DNA of 64,000 nt from Hericium rajendrae (GCA_033439255.1 CM065884.1:248001-312000); one strand, 5' to 3'; shown: positions 45,893 to 58,022, counted from the first letter of the stretch. A program made the numbers and translations. The notes: generated from the sequence alone by a model not told the origin.

Positions 45893-46128
45893 CCAACACG
45901 CGACTGACACGAAGAAAAACTGACGCGATCAAATATACAGGGACCCATAGAGTCAAATATGGCTGATAAGATTAGATCTCAGAACAGCGATCCCCTCCCG
46001 GGCATGAAGTAATGGTTGAAGCTACAACCTGACCACCAAGCTCGCAAGCACATCGCTATCTTCTGCCTCGAACCTTGACATATAACATCTCAGAGACCCA
46101 TGTCTTAGGCCTCTAATCCAGCGAAACG

Positions 46129-49100
46129 ATGCTCACACCGCAAAGACCGCGTCGACAGTCTCTGCATCTCAATACAATCCCGTCTCCCCGCCCCGCGACC
46201 CCATCCGAGCTCTACTCGGACTCGCGGACTCATGGCTACCAGGGCAGCACCAGGACCGCGAAGCTCCCCAGAGCGACGCCAAGCGGCGGGGGCGCGATCT
46301 CGAAGAGCGAAGACGGCTCGCGATGCGTCGTGGCAGGCCGAGAATGTGGGTGGTTAGACGGGTACACTCTGCTCCTAGCTCATATGCATGTCCAGCGCTA
46401 CGCATTCTGCGCATGTCGGAGACACCGACGACGTTTTCGCCCGAGCATAAGGCTACGGTCGGGCGCGGGGGGCATCGCATTGATGGCTCGCGGAACTTTT
46501 GGGTTGGGAGCGGGCTCAAGATTGACAGCGTTAGCACGGACGTGGCTTGGTGTCGTCAAAGTATCTTGTCCACTTCCAACATTGGGTTTAATGACAACGC
46601 TGACGTGTGAGACATAGATTTCTCCAACAAGATCTTGACTAGCGCGCGTAATGGTGAGCTTATCATGTGGGACTTGGACAAGATGGGCTACTCGAAGTAT
46701 GGTATGTCTGGATTGGACCTTGACTTTCGATTCTCTCCTTTGTTGAGACAGAATACCAGAAAGAAGAGCTCGAGATCACCTCCGTTCAATCCACAAGGTC
46801 GTGGTCTCGCCGATCGTCCCCTACTATTGTATGACTGGATCCGCTGACGGTGATATACGGGTCTGGGTACGTAGAAACATGCACCCGTTCCGTTAAATTT
46901 CTTATGGTTGTTTCAGGATCTACGAGACATCACAACCTCATTAATACGAATACACCATTCGACTTCCGTCCGAGCAATTGCCTTCTCGCCCAGTTCCACC
47001 TATCCCGTCCAGGCAATTGTAGGTCTTGACAATGGTAGTCTTTACCGGTAGGTCTACTCCCGATCCATTAATGCGACACCATTAACTATCGATAGATGGG
47101 ACCTCAAGATGGGCCAGCGCGGTCAGCTCGATCGCATACCCGTAGCCCACACCGGCGATATACTCGATCTGGACTGGTGCAGCACATCGACCTTCACAGC
47201 GCAGAACACCACCTTCAGCTCGTTCCCGGGCCTCGGCGTCTTCAGCGAGAACTCGGCGTCCAGCAGCTCCAGTTCCGGTGGGTCGACCAACATGGGCTGG
47301 ATTGCGAGCGGCGGCCTCGACCGCACCGTCAAAGTATGGGACCTGACGAGCGCCGGCGCATCGCACATCGCGCACGTCCCAACCTACACACTTTCTACGT
47401 CCTTTCCGGTGCGCAAGGTGTTATGGCGCCCATCGTACGAGTGCGAGCTTGCCGTGGTGTCGAATGCCGAGTTTGGGACGGGCTCGAGCCAGGACCTGCT
47501 GGGCGGAGGAGGTCAGAGCGCAACGGAGGCACCCGACCCGGAGCAGTTGTCGAAGAGCGACGGCGAGGAGGCCAAGCAGCCGACTAAAGCGTCCGGCGAT
47601 ATCGGCGACGCCGTCGAGATCTGGGACGTGCGGCGAGGCTACGTCGCCAAATGGCGAGTTGGAGGTTCTTCTTCGGAAGGCGGTGCTACAGGTCTGTACA
47701 TGCCACTTTCGTCTGAATTTGATTCACCTTCGAATCAGATATTGAGTTCGCCGATTCGCATGCGCTCTGGGTGCAGCATGCCTCGGGGACGTTCTCGCAG
47801 CTTGATCTGCGCCATTCGTATCGCCCTCTGGACGCCATCCCCAGAGTGGCTACGACATGGGAGGCTTCCGGATCATTCGCGTTCGTGGCGGATAAAGCAC
47901 CACAATGGGAGGTCCCTTATGACGATATGTAAGTCTATTTCTCCAGAACATGGTTGGCTTGGTGATACTAATGTAAAACAGAAATCCCGCCGTGCTCCCC
48001 AATCCCAAAGGGAAGCTGAAGGCGCTAGGTGATGGATCTTTCAGGCCTACGAGTCAAGACTTGGGTTATATCCCGTATGAAAATACTCCGGAAGATATGG
48101 AAGCTTTTGCTACCATGGCCAGAGGGTATGTTTACGAGGGTGCAGATCGACACACTATCTGCGTTACCAATGCTGAGGTGAGACGGCGTGCTTTCTGTGA
48201 GCTGTGTCCACTGACTTCATATGCACTTAGGTGGCGTCGAACGCCAATCGTGCTGATGCTGTACAGACTTGGATGCTTCTTCAATCACTTATACCCCCGT
48301 CCACACCCTCCCCATCTCGTCCGCCATCTCCGCCTCTCTCTCCTCTGCCATTTGTTGGGTCTTCGACTCTGCCCCATTCCATCTCCGCTCCTGCTGCTAT
48401 ACCGACTATCTCAGGATCACAGAACCTAACAAGCTCACTTCTCCTTCCCCTCCGCACATCATCTTCTGAACCAACGTGGACCTCGCCACAGAGCCAGACC
48501 AATCTCAGCCCGAATCACTCACCTTCCCGTAACGGCAAACGGGGATCATCGACGTCAAATTCGCCGTCTCCCCGAAGGGTTTCCAGCACTGCGTCCGCTA
48601 TAACAGTAAGCCCCGTGGCGTCCACCAGTACACCATCTACATCCTCCCGCTCATCCTCACTATTCTCCCGGCGGCAGTCTAACGCCAGCTTCTTCCCGCG
48701 CCCGCGTGCGTTCTCCTCCTTCCGCAGACCCTCCATCTCGAACCCCTCGACCGCACACGGCGAGCCCACCAGCGCGGCGCCCAGCCTGCGCGGCGTCGGC
48801 GAGGGCGCACTCGACGACTCCGACTCAAGCGGCGACGAGAGCGACGGGCACCCCAAAGACCAGCTGTCCCCCGTGTCCCCAGAACACCGCCCGCGCCCGC
48901 CCTCCGCCGCCTCCTCCTCGACCTTCTCCCTCCGCAACACCCTCCGCAACACCGCGCACCCGAGCCCGCTCTCGCACGTCGCGGGCCAGCACACGTGGAC
49001 GGACGAGGAGCCCGACGACGGCAAGGACGACGACGGCTCGTCGCCCTCGCCCGCGTCGACCGACACCGAGTCGTGCAGCGCGTCGCCGCCGGGCTCCGTC

Positions 49101-50349
49101 CGCCTCGCGGGAGCGCGGCGCCCCAGCCACACGCGCTCCAAGTCGAGCCCGCAGCCGCAGAAGCTTCCGCGCGCGTGCAAGGGCTCCGTCGTGCATGCGA
49201 AGCGCAGCGCGACGCTCGCGGTGTCCGCGCCGCAGGCGCTCGTGCGCGAGACGTCGGTCAGCAGCGTGCGCACCGTCACCGCGGGCGACATCTCGCTCGA
49301 ACACGAGCGCGCCGCCGGGCCCGAAGCCGCGCCGCCCGCGGGCGAGCGCTCGCCCGCGAAGCGCATCGCGTCGTTCGGCGCGTCCGTGGCGGGCGACGTG
49401 TTCAGCCCGCAATCCGACTACTTGCGCGAGCGCGAGCGGCGCGGCGAGAGCGCGGACGAGCGGCGGTACCATGCGGAGGTGCGGCGGCAGGAGGAGCAGG
49501 CGCGCGGCGCGGCGTGGGCGGCGCTGCGCGCTGCGCTGGAGGCGTACGCGGACGGCGGGGACCTGCAGATGTGTGCGTTTATGGCGCTTGTGGCGCCGAC
49601 GGAGCTGCGGGTGGGCGAGCGGCGGCGGCTGCAGTTCGTGGAGGGGTATATCGGTGGGTTGCGCTGCTTCTGTTTGTGGGGCGGCGTGTTGATGAGAGCG
49701 GTCCAGATGTGCTCACGCGTCGGCGACTGCATACGGCGGCTGCGTACATGCGGAAATATGCCGTGATCGACGAGGTGCGCGCGAGCACGAATGTAAGCAC
49801 CCTCGTGCTTTCCATTTACAACACGACGCACTGACGCGCCGCACAGCTGCAAACAACGATCTACGTCTCCTGCGGCCGCTGCGAACGCCCGCTCGCCGCG
49901 CAGCACGGCACCTCCTACTGCACACACTGCAGCGCCTTCGCGGCGACCTGCAGCATCTGGTAAGCCCTCACCCTCATCCGCCGCGGACGCAACTGACGCA
50001 CACCGGCAGCCATCTTCCCGTGCGCACGGCGCTCTTCCACTGCGGCGTCTGCTCGCACGGCGGGCACCAGGAGTGCTGCCGGCGCTACCTCGAGCGGCCG
50101 ATGGTCGAGCTCGCGGGGCCGCCCGCGCCCGTCGCCCCGTCCGCGCCGCCACTTATGCGCGGGCGCTCGCTGTCGCGGGGTAGTGCTGGGGCGCTGGGGG
50201 AGGATTTTGGTGAGGCGCGGGCGGATGGGGGTGGGGTGGGTGGGGCGGCGCAGGCGAGAAGGTTGATGGGGCATCCGTGTGCGGCGGGGTGTGGGCATTT
50301 TTGCTGGGTTGCGAATGAGCGGACGGAGGATCTGGATGGGGAGGCTTGA
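46129..50349 (+). CDS. RTC1: RTC1/SEA2, WDR24 homologue of the SEA/GATOR2 complex
   Basis: Predicted 1215-residue WD40-RING protein of the vacuolar SEA (GATOR2) complex, which activates TORC1 signalling in response to amino acids. Twelve exons with consistent phase: 46129-46345, 46396-46560, 46618-46701, 46760-46866, 46917-47047, 47096-47691, 47739-47928, 47982-48177, 48231-49653, 49707-49792, 49847-49959 and 50010-50349. The N-terminal propeller shows NGELIMWDL, ADGDIRVWDLRD, GLDRTVKVWDL and AVEIWDVRRG. A very long Ser/Pro/Arg-rich linker follows. The C-terminal RING-like zinc domain has CGRCERPLAAQHGTSYCTHC, CSIC, FHCGVCSHGGHQECC and HPCAAGCGHFC. Its 5' part is duplicated at 22994-23890, and its promoter borders the transposon. 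Confidence 0.9.
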
Positions 50350-50517
50350 GTTGTTGTAATGTGATATACTGCGCGTATTCGAGGTGTTTGATTAGGCGAT
50401 GGATTACTATTTCTTACAACAAAAAGACTAAGGATATTCGAGCAAGGAAAGACTAAGGATATTCGTGCAAGGAAAACCGGTATCGACTGGAGAACTGGCA
50501 GAGCATCTAAGATATTA

Positions 50518-51662
50518 TCACGCCTCCGCCCCAACCTTCCGCACCTCCTCAATCCTCCCCTCCAGCAACCTCACAATCGTATCAAGCCCCTTCAACACGC
50601 CCTCATCCGGACCTTCCCCTGGCCTCAACTGCGTATGCGCAAAATCAATCAGCTTCACCGCATACGGCGGGCCGGGCTTGCCCTCCTCCTCTTCCTTCTC
50701 CTCTTCTTCTTCCTCATCTTCCTCCTCATCATCCTCATCCTCGTCCATCTCCATCCCACCCGGATGCTTCTCCAACCACTCCACTCCCTCCGCCGCGCGC
50801 GCCCAGTCCGCCTCATACACGACCAGCAAGCTCGCGCCGACCATGCGCATCTCAACCCCCGCGACCGCCTCCCGGATCTCGCGCACGTCCTCCACCAGCC
50901 TGCCCAGAATCGGGAGCAACGCGGCGGCGGGCAGCCCGCCGCCCTCCTTGTTCCGCGCGTCCGGGTCCGCGACGGGGAAGAAGCGCGCGATGCCCGCGGG
51001 GAGCTCCGCGGGCGCGAGCGCCTTGCCGTACTCCTTGCCGGTGACAACTGCCGCGCCCATCGCGTTATCGAACACCTGCGCAGCACACCGTGAGCGTGGC
51101 CCGGCGGACGAGATGAGTGCATGACGCACCTGGAACCCGGTGAGCCGCACGCCGGTCGTCGCGGACGTCGTCGCGCGCGCCACGGCCTCCATGCGCGCAC
51201 GCTTCTCGGGCAGCGCGTCCCCGTCGAAGAGCACCGTGCCGAGCTTCGCATCGAGGATATTCGGCTTCCCAAACGCATGCGCGAGGTTCTCCAGCACGAG
51301 GCTCTGTAACCCCCCATCAGCCTCCCACCCACCTACCCGAAGCGATGAGGAAAAGACCTATCTTTCTCTGCAGAAAGCTCGGGCGGGACACTCTGCACGA
51401 CGGCGCCCGCAGGCGTGGTCTGCCCCGCGAGCGCGAGCGTGCCGAGGAAGCGCGGGACGAACGGGCGCAGCGGCGCGAGGCGCGGCTCCGCCGCGACGGC
51501 CTCGTAGAAGCGCGCCTCGAGCGGGAGCGCGGGCTTGATGAGCAGCTCGCCGTCGCCTGCGAGGTGCACGCCCGCGTGCCCGCCGACCTGGTGCGCGAGC
51601 GGCTCGGTCGGGGCGATGGTCGTCGTGGGGGGCGTCTCGGACATCGGGGGTGTTTCGCACAT
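50518..51662 (-). CDS. ARG82: Inositol polyphosphate multikinase
   Basis: IPK-family kinase that phosphorylates InsP3/InsP4 toward InsP5 in the nucleus; in yeast (Arg82/Ipk2) it also affects transcription. Three exons on the minus strand, the first joined as HRFG to LVLENLAHAFGKPNILD. The family signature PxxxDxKxG is present as PNILDAKLG, with VRLTGFQVFDN following and AVKLIDFAHT as the metal- and ATP-binding end; GASLLVVYE fits the SLL element. A run of about 20 acidic residues (near 50680-50740) interrupts the C-terminal lobe. The start at 51662 or the in-frame Met at 51644 is possible. It converges with RTC1, 168 bp away. Confidence 0.88.
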
Positions 51663-52480
51663 CGTGGGCGGGGGGGTGTTCTCTGAGGTGGTTTAGAGGC
51701 GGCGGGCGGGGCGGGGGGTGTGCTTACATTTCGGGTTTGGGAGGTATATGGGATCGACTTGGGTCCTGCCATGATGGGATGCGTTGGCGCTTTGGTTGGA
51801 AAAAGCACGGATAGATCATAGACTTACTATATGTTGTTGGATCTTCCGATTCCCAATGCGATATCAAGATGCAAAACGTGATCTAGCTCTACCCGGAAGC
51901 ATGAATGTCACTGAGGACGCACTCGCACATTCGTGATGCACTTACCACGTTAGAAGATATAAAGTATATAGGGAATCAAAAGATGGTCGCTGTGCGGGTT
52001 CAAGTTGCGCGCTTGGTTACGCGTGATCAGCCAGTGAGCACATTAGCTTAGCATCGCTTCAGCGCCGCAAAAAAAAAGAACAGAGGTAGAACAAAAAGAC
52101 AAAAGGTTTGCGAGGGGCACGGCGGGCCTGCGCGACAGACGACACGGCCTGATCTCCTAAGACTAACTCGGCGGAACCTGCAGACTGCGGAATTGCTTCC
52201 CTGGTCAGTCAAGGACCTATTACTCCAAGGTCAGCCACAGCTTCCGCTGCGGGGACGGATGGACGCCAAAGTTTTCTGGAGGGGACGGTCTTGAACTCAG
52301 CGCACAAGCTCGTAGGCCCGTTGGAGTAAACACCACCTCGCATTCCCAGTTTAGGGCCGTTACAGCCACTAAGCCAAGAGGTCTTGTTTATGAATCTTTG
52401 GATCAAAATTATATATCCTTTATCAGCGCCAAAGCTACAGCCCCGCATCTGCTCTCTGTCCTTCCTCGACATACACAACG
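51663..52480. other. Divergent promoter region between ARG82 and CDC73
   Basis: About 0.8 kb with no recognisable gene. It must contain both promoters. Lower GC than the flanking genes around 51800-52100. Confidence 0.6.
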
Positions 52481-54155
52481 ATGAGCACTGACCCCCTCCT
52501 CGCCCTCCGTGGCGCCGTGACATCCGGCTTCACCATCGCCCCTGTCGACAGCAGCAATACAGACGTTCCCTCGCTCGCAGCCGCGACCCACCTCCGCCTC
52601 TCCGACTCTCTCATCCTCCCAAAGTCTGCACCGACCCGCCTTCGCCGCCCAGGCAATACCGCTACAGATCCGTCCTCGAAGCCCGAAGCATTCTTCTCGC
52701 TAGAAGCCGTTTATCTGACATGGGCCCTGCGCAGCGCGGGGAGCGCAGAGTATATGAAGCAGGCCCGCGAGAGCGGGCTCGCGGTCGGCTTTGTGAGCGT
52801 CACGGAGCGGAAGAGCGTGGTCGAATGGCTCCAGGGAAAGGTCGCCTCGCTGGATAACATCGTCCCTCAACCTGGTGGTGCGTTTGACGTTCCTTTGTCT
52901 TGAGCACATCTGATAGCCATGGTCAGAAACTACGACACCACCCGGGACCCCTCCCCCGACCGCACTCCAGCGCACACTTCCTGGAGAGTCAACATTACGA
53001 CCTTCTGTAAGCCGTCGAGAACCCGGTATCTCGACTATACCGTCGAAGCGACACTATGTCCCCGATGTCCACGACGTCGAGATTGTTAAGAAGATCAAGC
53101 AGACGGAGATAGAGCTGAAGGATCGCAATACTGTCCTGCGGGGCACCAAGCCAATCGTGAGCACTTCCCTTCCGCGAGTTACTCGACGGTTCGTCATATG
53201 ATACATGCGTTCCCAGAACTTTGCCTCTGTCCGAGACGCATTTTCTGCGAAGCTCAAGAGCCTGAAGGAGAAGAAGCCGGGCGCGACTGCCGCAGCCGTG
53301 CCTACACCAGGTATGTCAATTTACCCCGTCCATCCAACTGCCTCTCAAACACCCCCTCAGACCTAAAACTCCAAGCACGCAAAGCGAGTGAGTGCTTCAG
53401 ACCCGTGCACGTGCCGCAGCCTTCTCATAACCCGCAGAAAACATGTACCCCATCATCATGATCTCCTCCTCCCCCACCGCCCTCATCACAATGCACAACG
53501 TCAAGCGCTTCCTCCAAGACGCCATGTACGCCCTCCCCCCCTCCCCCCCTCCCCCTCCCCCACTAACCCACCCACAGCTTCGAGCCCTCCGCCGACGCGC
53601 GCGCGCGCGCAGCCGCGGAGGGTAACCCGCGCCCGGAGGACATGATCCCGATCTACCGCACGCGCACGACGATCGACAGCGCGGGGCGCGAGCAGACGAG
53701 CGCGCAGCGCTACGTCGTCGTCGACAGCAGCGAGGCGCTCGCGAAGTTCGGGCCCGACGCGTGGGACCGCGTCGTGTGCGTCATGACCACGGGGCAGGCG
53801 TGGCAGTTCCGGCCGTACAAGTGGAACGAGCCGCGCAGTCTCTTTCATCACGGTGCGTCGCGCTCTTATCCTTGTCCTTGTCCTGCGTGTGGGTAGATGC
53901 TGAAGGGTGTGGGTCATGTGTAGTGAAGGGGATCTATGTGTCGTGGACGAACGACCCGCCGAATGCGAAGATCAAGGATTGGAATGTGACGGAGCTGAAG
54001 GCATGTTTCTTTTTTGCTGTAAGTTCGCGGGCGCGTGCTGATGCGCGCAGATCGACCCGCACCGGCGGCACGTCGACAAAGCGACGGTCGCGCATTTCTG
54101 GAAGACGCTGGATACGTGGACGATGCACAACAAGCCGTCGCTGATTCGGCATTGA
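52481..54155 (+). CDS. CDC73: Cdc73/parafibromin, Paf1 complex subunit
   Basis: RNA polymerase II elongation factor of the Paf1 complex. Eight exons: 52481-52877, 52927-53156, 53217-53310, 53361-53387, 53438-53525, 53578-53852, 53924-54000 and 54051-54155; 430 residues. N-terminal MSTDPLLALRGAVTSG and FFSLEAVYLTW are typical. The C-terminal Ras-like domain shows YPIIMISSSPTALITMHNVK, WQFRPYKWNEP, VKGIYVSWTNDPPNAKIKDW and RRHVDKATVAHFWKTLDTW. The seventh intron uses either a GC donor at 54001 or a canonical GTAAGT 18 nt downstream; both keep the frame, the second adding six residues (ACFFFA). The length is close to that of other fungal Cdc73 proteins. Confidence 0.9.
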
Positions 54156-54420
54156 CGGTCGCGCTGTGTGGGGTGTGGAGGTGCCAAGTGGGGCTGTGCT
54201 TGTAGTTTTTGTCTTGTTTTCGTGTAATGTTATTCGGTTCTCATCAAAAATGTTGGAATCGCCATCGCTGGGGCCGCGTTGGAAGTCGGCGGTGATAAGT
54301 CATAATCAAACCTCTGACACCGAGCACTGGCATTAGAGCTTCGACAAAACGGTCGGATAGGACATGCGTGCAAGCTACGCGAGCACCCGCCTCCCGCATG
54401 AAATGCAAGAGTCTGCCCAT

Positions 54421-54433
54421 GACCTCGCGACCT
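54421..54433 (+). promoter_or_regulatory. Candidate U6 proximal promoter element, copy 1
   Basis: GACCTCGCGACCT occupies -27 to -15 relative to the proposed U6 5' end. The identical word sits at the same distance from the second U6 gene, while the surrounding flanks have diverged. No TATA box is seen at this position. Confidence 0.5.
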
Positions 54434-54447
54434 CAGCAAGGAATAGT

Positions 54448-54471
54448 GTCCCCTTCGGGGTGACATACGAA

Positions 54472-54502
<31 letters not shown>

Positions 54503-54568
54503 GGCCCCTGCACAAGGATGACACGCTTTCCCAGAGTGGTAGACCTACGGGTCTCAATATTTATTTTT
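54448..54568 (+). ncRNA. U6 spliceosomal snRNA, copy 1
   Basis: Catalytic spliceosomal RNA. The 5' stem-loop GTCCCCTTCGGGGTGAC is followed by ATTGGAACGATACAGAGAAG, which contains the invariant ACAGAGA box, then GATTAGCATGGCCCCTGC with the AGC triad and internal stem-loop, then AAGGATGACACGC. A small hairpin AGACC-TACG-GGTCT and a T-rich end (TTTATTTTT) finish the 121-nt region, fitting RNA polymerase III termination. The exact 3' end is uncertain. The second copy at 58050 has the same 121 bases. Confidence 0.95.
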
Positions 54569-54729
54569 GCCGTACTATATGTGACTTGATTTTGGATGCA
54601 GCGATGTGTTCGAGACTCCACGAATACTTGGTATCATATGCAGACCGGTCCAAGTACAAATGCATACAGACAACATGTCCATAACCCACTACCTAACGTC
54701 CACAAAGCACGAAGCAGCGCTACCTCTAA

Positions 54730-55838
54730 TCACATGCTCCCAGTCCGGTCCACCACCCGCGCGACCAAATGCGCATGCCAACTGACCATCCCAGGCCCCG
54801 TCGTCGGGCTCAGCGCAAGCAGCGCCAGATCCTCCAACACAAGCCCTTGGACATCCTGCCCGCCTTCGTGCGCAGTCGGCGGCAGCAGCGGCCACGTCCC
54901 CATCTCGCGCTGCCACGCGCATGAGCACACGCATCCACCACGACAAAGGGAGGGGGACACACCGCGAGCCACTCGAGCCGCGTGGCGATCTGCTGCGCCG
55001 CGAAGCGGCCGAGCTCGCGCGGCGTGAACGGCGGGTCGCCCGCGCGCCGCGCGACGCACGTCGCGGGGACGAAGTACCCCGGCCAGTCGAGCGTCTGCCC
55101 ATCAGCTCTATTCCACACCACGCAGCACGCAAGCAAACGGACTCACCACGCGCATGCAGCGGAAGTGCTGCAGCAGCCCTCGCGTGGGCGGGTGGCTGAT
55201 GGCGTTCCAGGGCCGCGGCGGCGCGTCGGGCGCGAGGTCCGTGAGGCGCACGCCGGGGAAGGCGACGGGGCCTGTGTAGCGGAGGAAGAGGGCGAGGGGG
55301 GAGGGGAGGGGCGCGTTGTATGAGGGGAGGGGGGCGTAGGATGGGTGGGCGGATGGTGGTGGGTGTGGCGCGGGCGCGTGGTCTGCGCAGAGGGTGCACT
55401 CGGGGATGAGCACGCCGTAGATGGGGGTCTGGGGGGGGTGTTAGAGATGCGGGGTGGGTGGAGTGTGGTACGTACGCTAGGGCCTTTGTAGACGTCCAGT
55501 GGGCAGATGCCGTTCCATTCGTTGGCGGCAGCGGAGGTGGGGTGCACGTCGTAATTCAAGTCTTCATCGCTCTCGGGCTCAGAGTGGTCGGGCAGGCCGT
55601 TGAGCCACTCGGTCACTCGATGGACCACGGACGCCCGGGGTGCGAGCGCAGCCAGCATCGCCGGCGGAGGGTTCGTCGCTCCTGCGCGCGCGTCGAACCA
55701 GATGGCGTCCGGCTGGGGGGTGGCGTGGTCATAATGCAGGGTGCGCAGATGTTTGATGGACGGCGGGTCGAGTCCTCTTGGAAAATGTTCAGCCGACATG
55801 CCGGTGGGGCGTACCTTAGGGTGCGGCATGGAACGCAT
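54730..55838 (-). CDS. Unknown protein, paralogue 1 of the U6-linked pair
   Basis: Not recognised. Four exons, 55838-55476, 55428-55147, 55094-54963 and 54909-54730, all in phase: 318 residues. An N-terminal variable part is followed by LALFLRYTGPVAFPGVRLTD, then LDWPGYFVPATCVARRAGDP, TPRELGRFAAQQIATRLEWL and a C-terminal block with MGTWPLLPP and LVLEDLALLALSP. The same blocks occur in the gene at 58313-59629 (LGRLAARQIAARLEEIA, KTWPFLPPL, LEDLTLLSLTPWQF), with introns at the same positions. Together they define a small family of unknown function. No signal peptide or enzyme motif is evident. Confidence 0.7.
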
Positions 55839-56060
55839 AGAATGGAAAGCGGGGGGAAAGGGCTTGGCGAGTGGACGTTTGGGTGTGCTTTATAGGCAGG
55901 GAAGGGGAGTATCGGGGGCATCTGGCCACACCTGGCCGTTGGGGAAGGTCCCCGCTCGGGCGGCGTCCACGACATCAGTGGCATGGGTGCGGAATGTAAA
56001 CGCACCTCAACAAAGGCATAAAGAGGATTACGAAAACAAAGACGGTGGTGGAATTTGTAC

Positions 56061-56714
56061 ATAATATAGGCCTCAAACCGGCGGCAGTGCAACTGGCGAC
56101 TATACAGTGGGCATTGACGAGAGACGGAGGACGGAGTTGTTGGCGAACTTGTTGGCGAGGTGCTGCTGTCGACCTGATCCAATCTTATCTTATCTTTCCA
56201 GTTTGTCATTGTGGGTCCCAGTATATTTGGTCTCGAGATCTTCGCCTTGGACGTCCTGTCACGTCCGGCTTCCCCGACGAACTCGAACATTCGATGTGAG
56301 AAAGCTCAGTCACAGACCTTTGGTGCGTGTTGGATTTATCTTTTTATTCTATTTGTGATACTTCATCCCACAGGCAGATCCGACTAAGGCAAATGGTACG
56401 GTACACTACGCATCGTCCATCATCAAAGCAAAGATCAAGAGAAAAAAGGACGAAACGGATGAATATACAACAAAAAAAAGCCTGAAAGAATATGTATCTT
56501 CCGACGCAAGCATCTCGTGCGAGAAGGTGAGCGACCAAGCCTGCCCGTTCTGGAACAAGGCGCGCTCGGGCAAGTACAAGGTAAGCCATCTCTGGACGTG
56601 GATCCTTGTTTTCCTTGCAAAAGGAACATCATATCTGCGTTCTACTTCGATAGATGGAGAGGATAAAGGGTGAGCAAGCGTGCATCTTACTCGTTCCGTC
56701 GTTCTTGGTGACTC
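56061..56714. other. Spacer with conserved finger-gene 3' UTR
   Basis: Upstream region of the gene at 54730-55838, then the 3' end of the C2H2 fragment. Around 56530-56580 the sequence CCTGCCCGTTCTGGAACAAG matches the reverse complement of the 3' UTR block at 22440 and 29210. Confidence 0.55.
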
Positions 56715-57451
56715 CTTCTACAGCCCACTCGCGGCCTCCGCCCTCTCCTCGGCCGCCTTCGCCTCCTGCGTCGCGCGGTTCGCCTCATAACCGTGCTGCT
56801 TCCTTAAGTGTCGGCTTAGCGAATCAGTGCGGCCACATAGGGGTTTCAAGCAGAGCGGGCATGGTAACCTCGCCAGGACGTGCACAGTTCGGGTATGGCG
56901 GTAAAGGTGCATCTGCCGTCCGCAGGTTGTGGTGCATCCGGTATGCTGGCACGGAAAGCGTTTCTTGGTCGCGGACTCTCCTGGTTAGCCAACACTGGTG
57001 CGGAGGTCGTTCGAGCTACCTGCTGGGTCTGGGATGACGAGCTGGAGAGCGCTTTCTCCGGCCCTTCGACCCCGCAGTTAGAAAACTTTGCGCGGTCCTC
57101 CGTGGTGGAGATATCTTCATGCGAGGGACCCGCAAATCTTAGCTGGGGAGGGCGAAGGGCCTCCGTAGAGATCCTTCGCGCTCGCGTCTCAGTACTGTGT
57201 GCCGGACGCTTGTCTTCTCTCCTCTTCATCAACACGTCGTCGATGGTGTCGTCGTCATCATCATCATGCTTTCTCTTGACAGATCTAATCGGCAGCGATG
57301 ACATACTGATCTCTTGATAGGATCCGTGGCTTCTAATCTTCTTAGTGGCCGGTTGGGCAACGACGTCTTGATCCTCGCATTGCCTCTTGGAGCTCGAACC
57401 AGCAGACCGAGCCGACTCGCCAGCAGACATATACGAAGGCACACATATCAA
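56715..57451 (-). pseudogene. C2H2-finger gene, third copy, truncated and frame-broken
   Basis: Matches the C-terminal third of the genes at 19928 and 26385: GSSSKRQCEDQDVV, RRISTEALRPPQLRFAGPS and DRAKFSNCGVEGPEKALSSS. The whole Ser/Pro/Tyr repeat region is absent. The finger part (CQHTGCTTTCGRQMHLYRH, CPLCLKPLCGRTDSLSRHLR) lies in a different frame from the upstream part, with the break near 56975. It was either inactivated by a frameshift or is spliced in a way I could not find. The fingers differ more from copies A and B than those do from each other. Confidence 0.7.
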
Positions 57452-58022
57452 TCCGTGTACTGGTAGGCATACGGACGGCCTGAAGTGTATTGTGTGCCCA
57501 AGCTTTTACGACCGCGGAGCCTTTTCGTGCAGAAGCGCCGGATCCCTATTTCCTCATGAATTTTCCCTCAAGCAACAAAAAAATGAAGACAATATTGTCC
57601 GGATGGAGAAGTCTCCGTCGAGCTCTCTCTTGTTCTTCTGTTCTTGTTTGCGACGAGCTTGAAGGTGATGCTTAGTAGAAACTAATGAAGTGAATAGATG
57701 CCGCATTGCCATCACTCGTTGCGCTCCGTTGAGGTCACTTGATTGCCGAAGGCAAAGCTGCAAGCTTCAGGATGTGCTATCGGAAAACAAGATGAACCAA
57801 AAGCGCGATCAAACGTCGACTGAATAAAAGGTGCCTCGTAACGCGACGCGATGCGTCTTTACGCGTCTCGTCATGTCTTCAAGACAACATGGAAACTGCA
57901 CCGAGGATGGCTGCAGATATTGAGGAGATATGAGTCGTCAAAAGGAAAGATAGAGCTGCTAACGGGACCAACTTAGCCGAGCCAACACCCGCCCCCCACA
58001 CGCAATGCAGAAATCCGCTTGC
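57452..58022. other. Intergenic, no recognised feature
   Basis: Between the broken finger gene and the second U6. Short frames only, and no motif was recognised. Confidence 0.5.

Noticed and set aside
48515-49366. Long minus-strand open frame (283 residues), and others at 48825-49472 and 49418-50152
   Set aside because: They lie opposite the GC-rich RTC1 linker and RING exons; their composition reflects the complement of Ser/Pro/Arg codons, with no motifs or splice sites.
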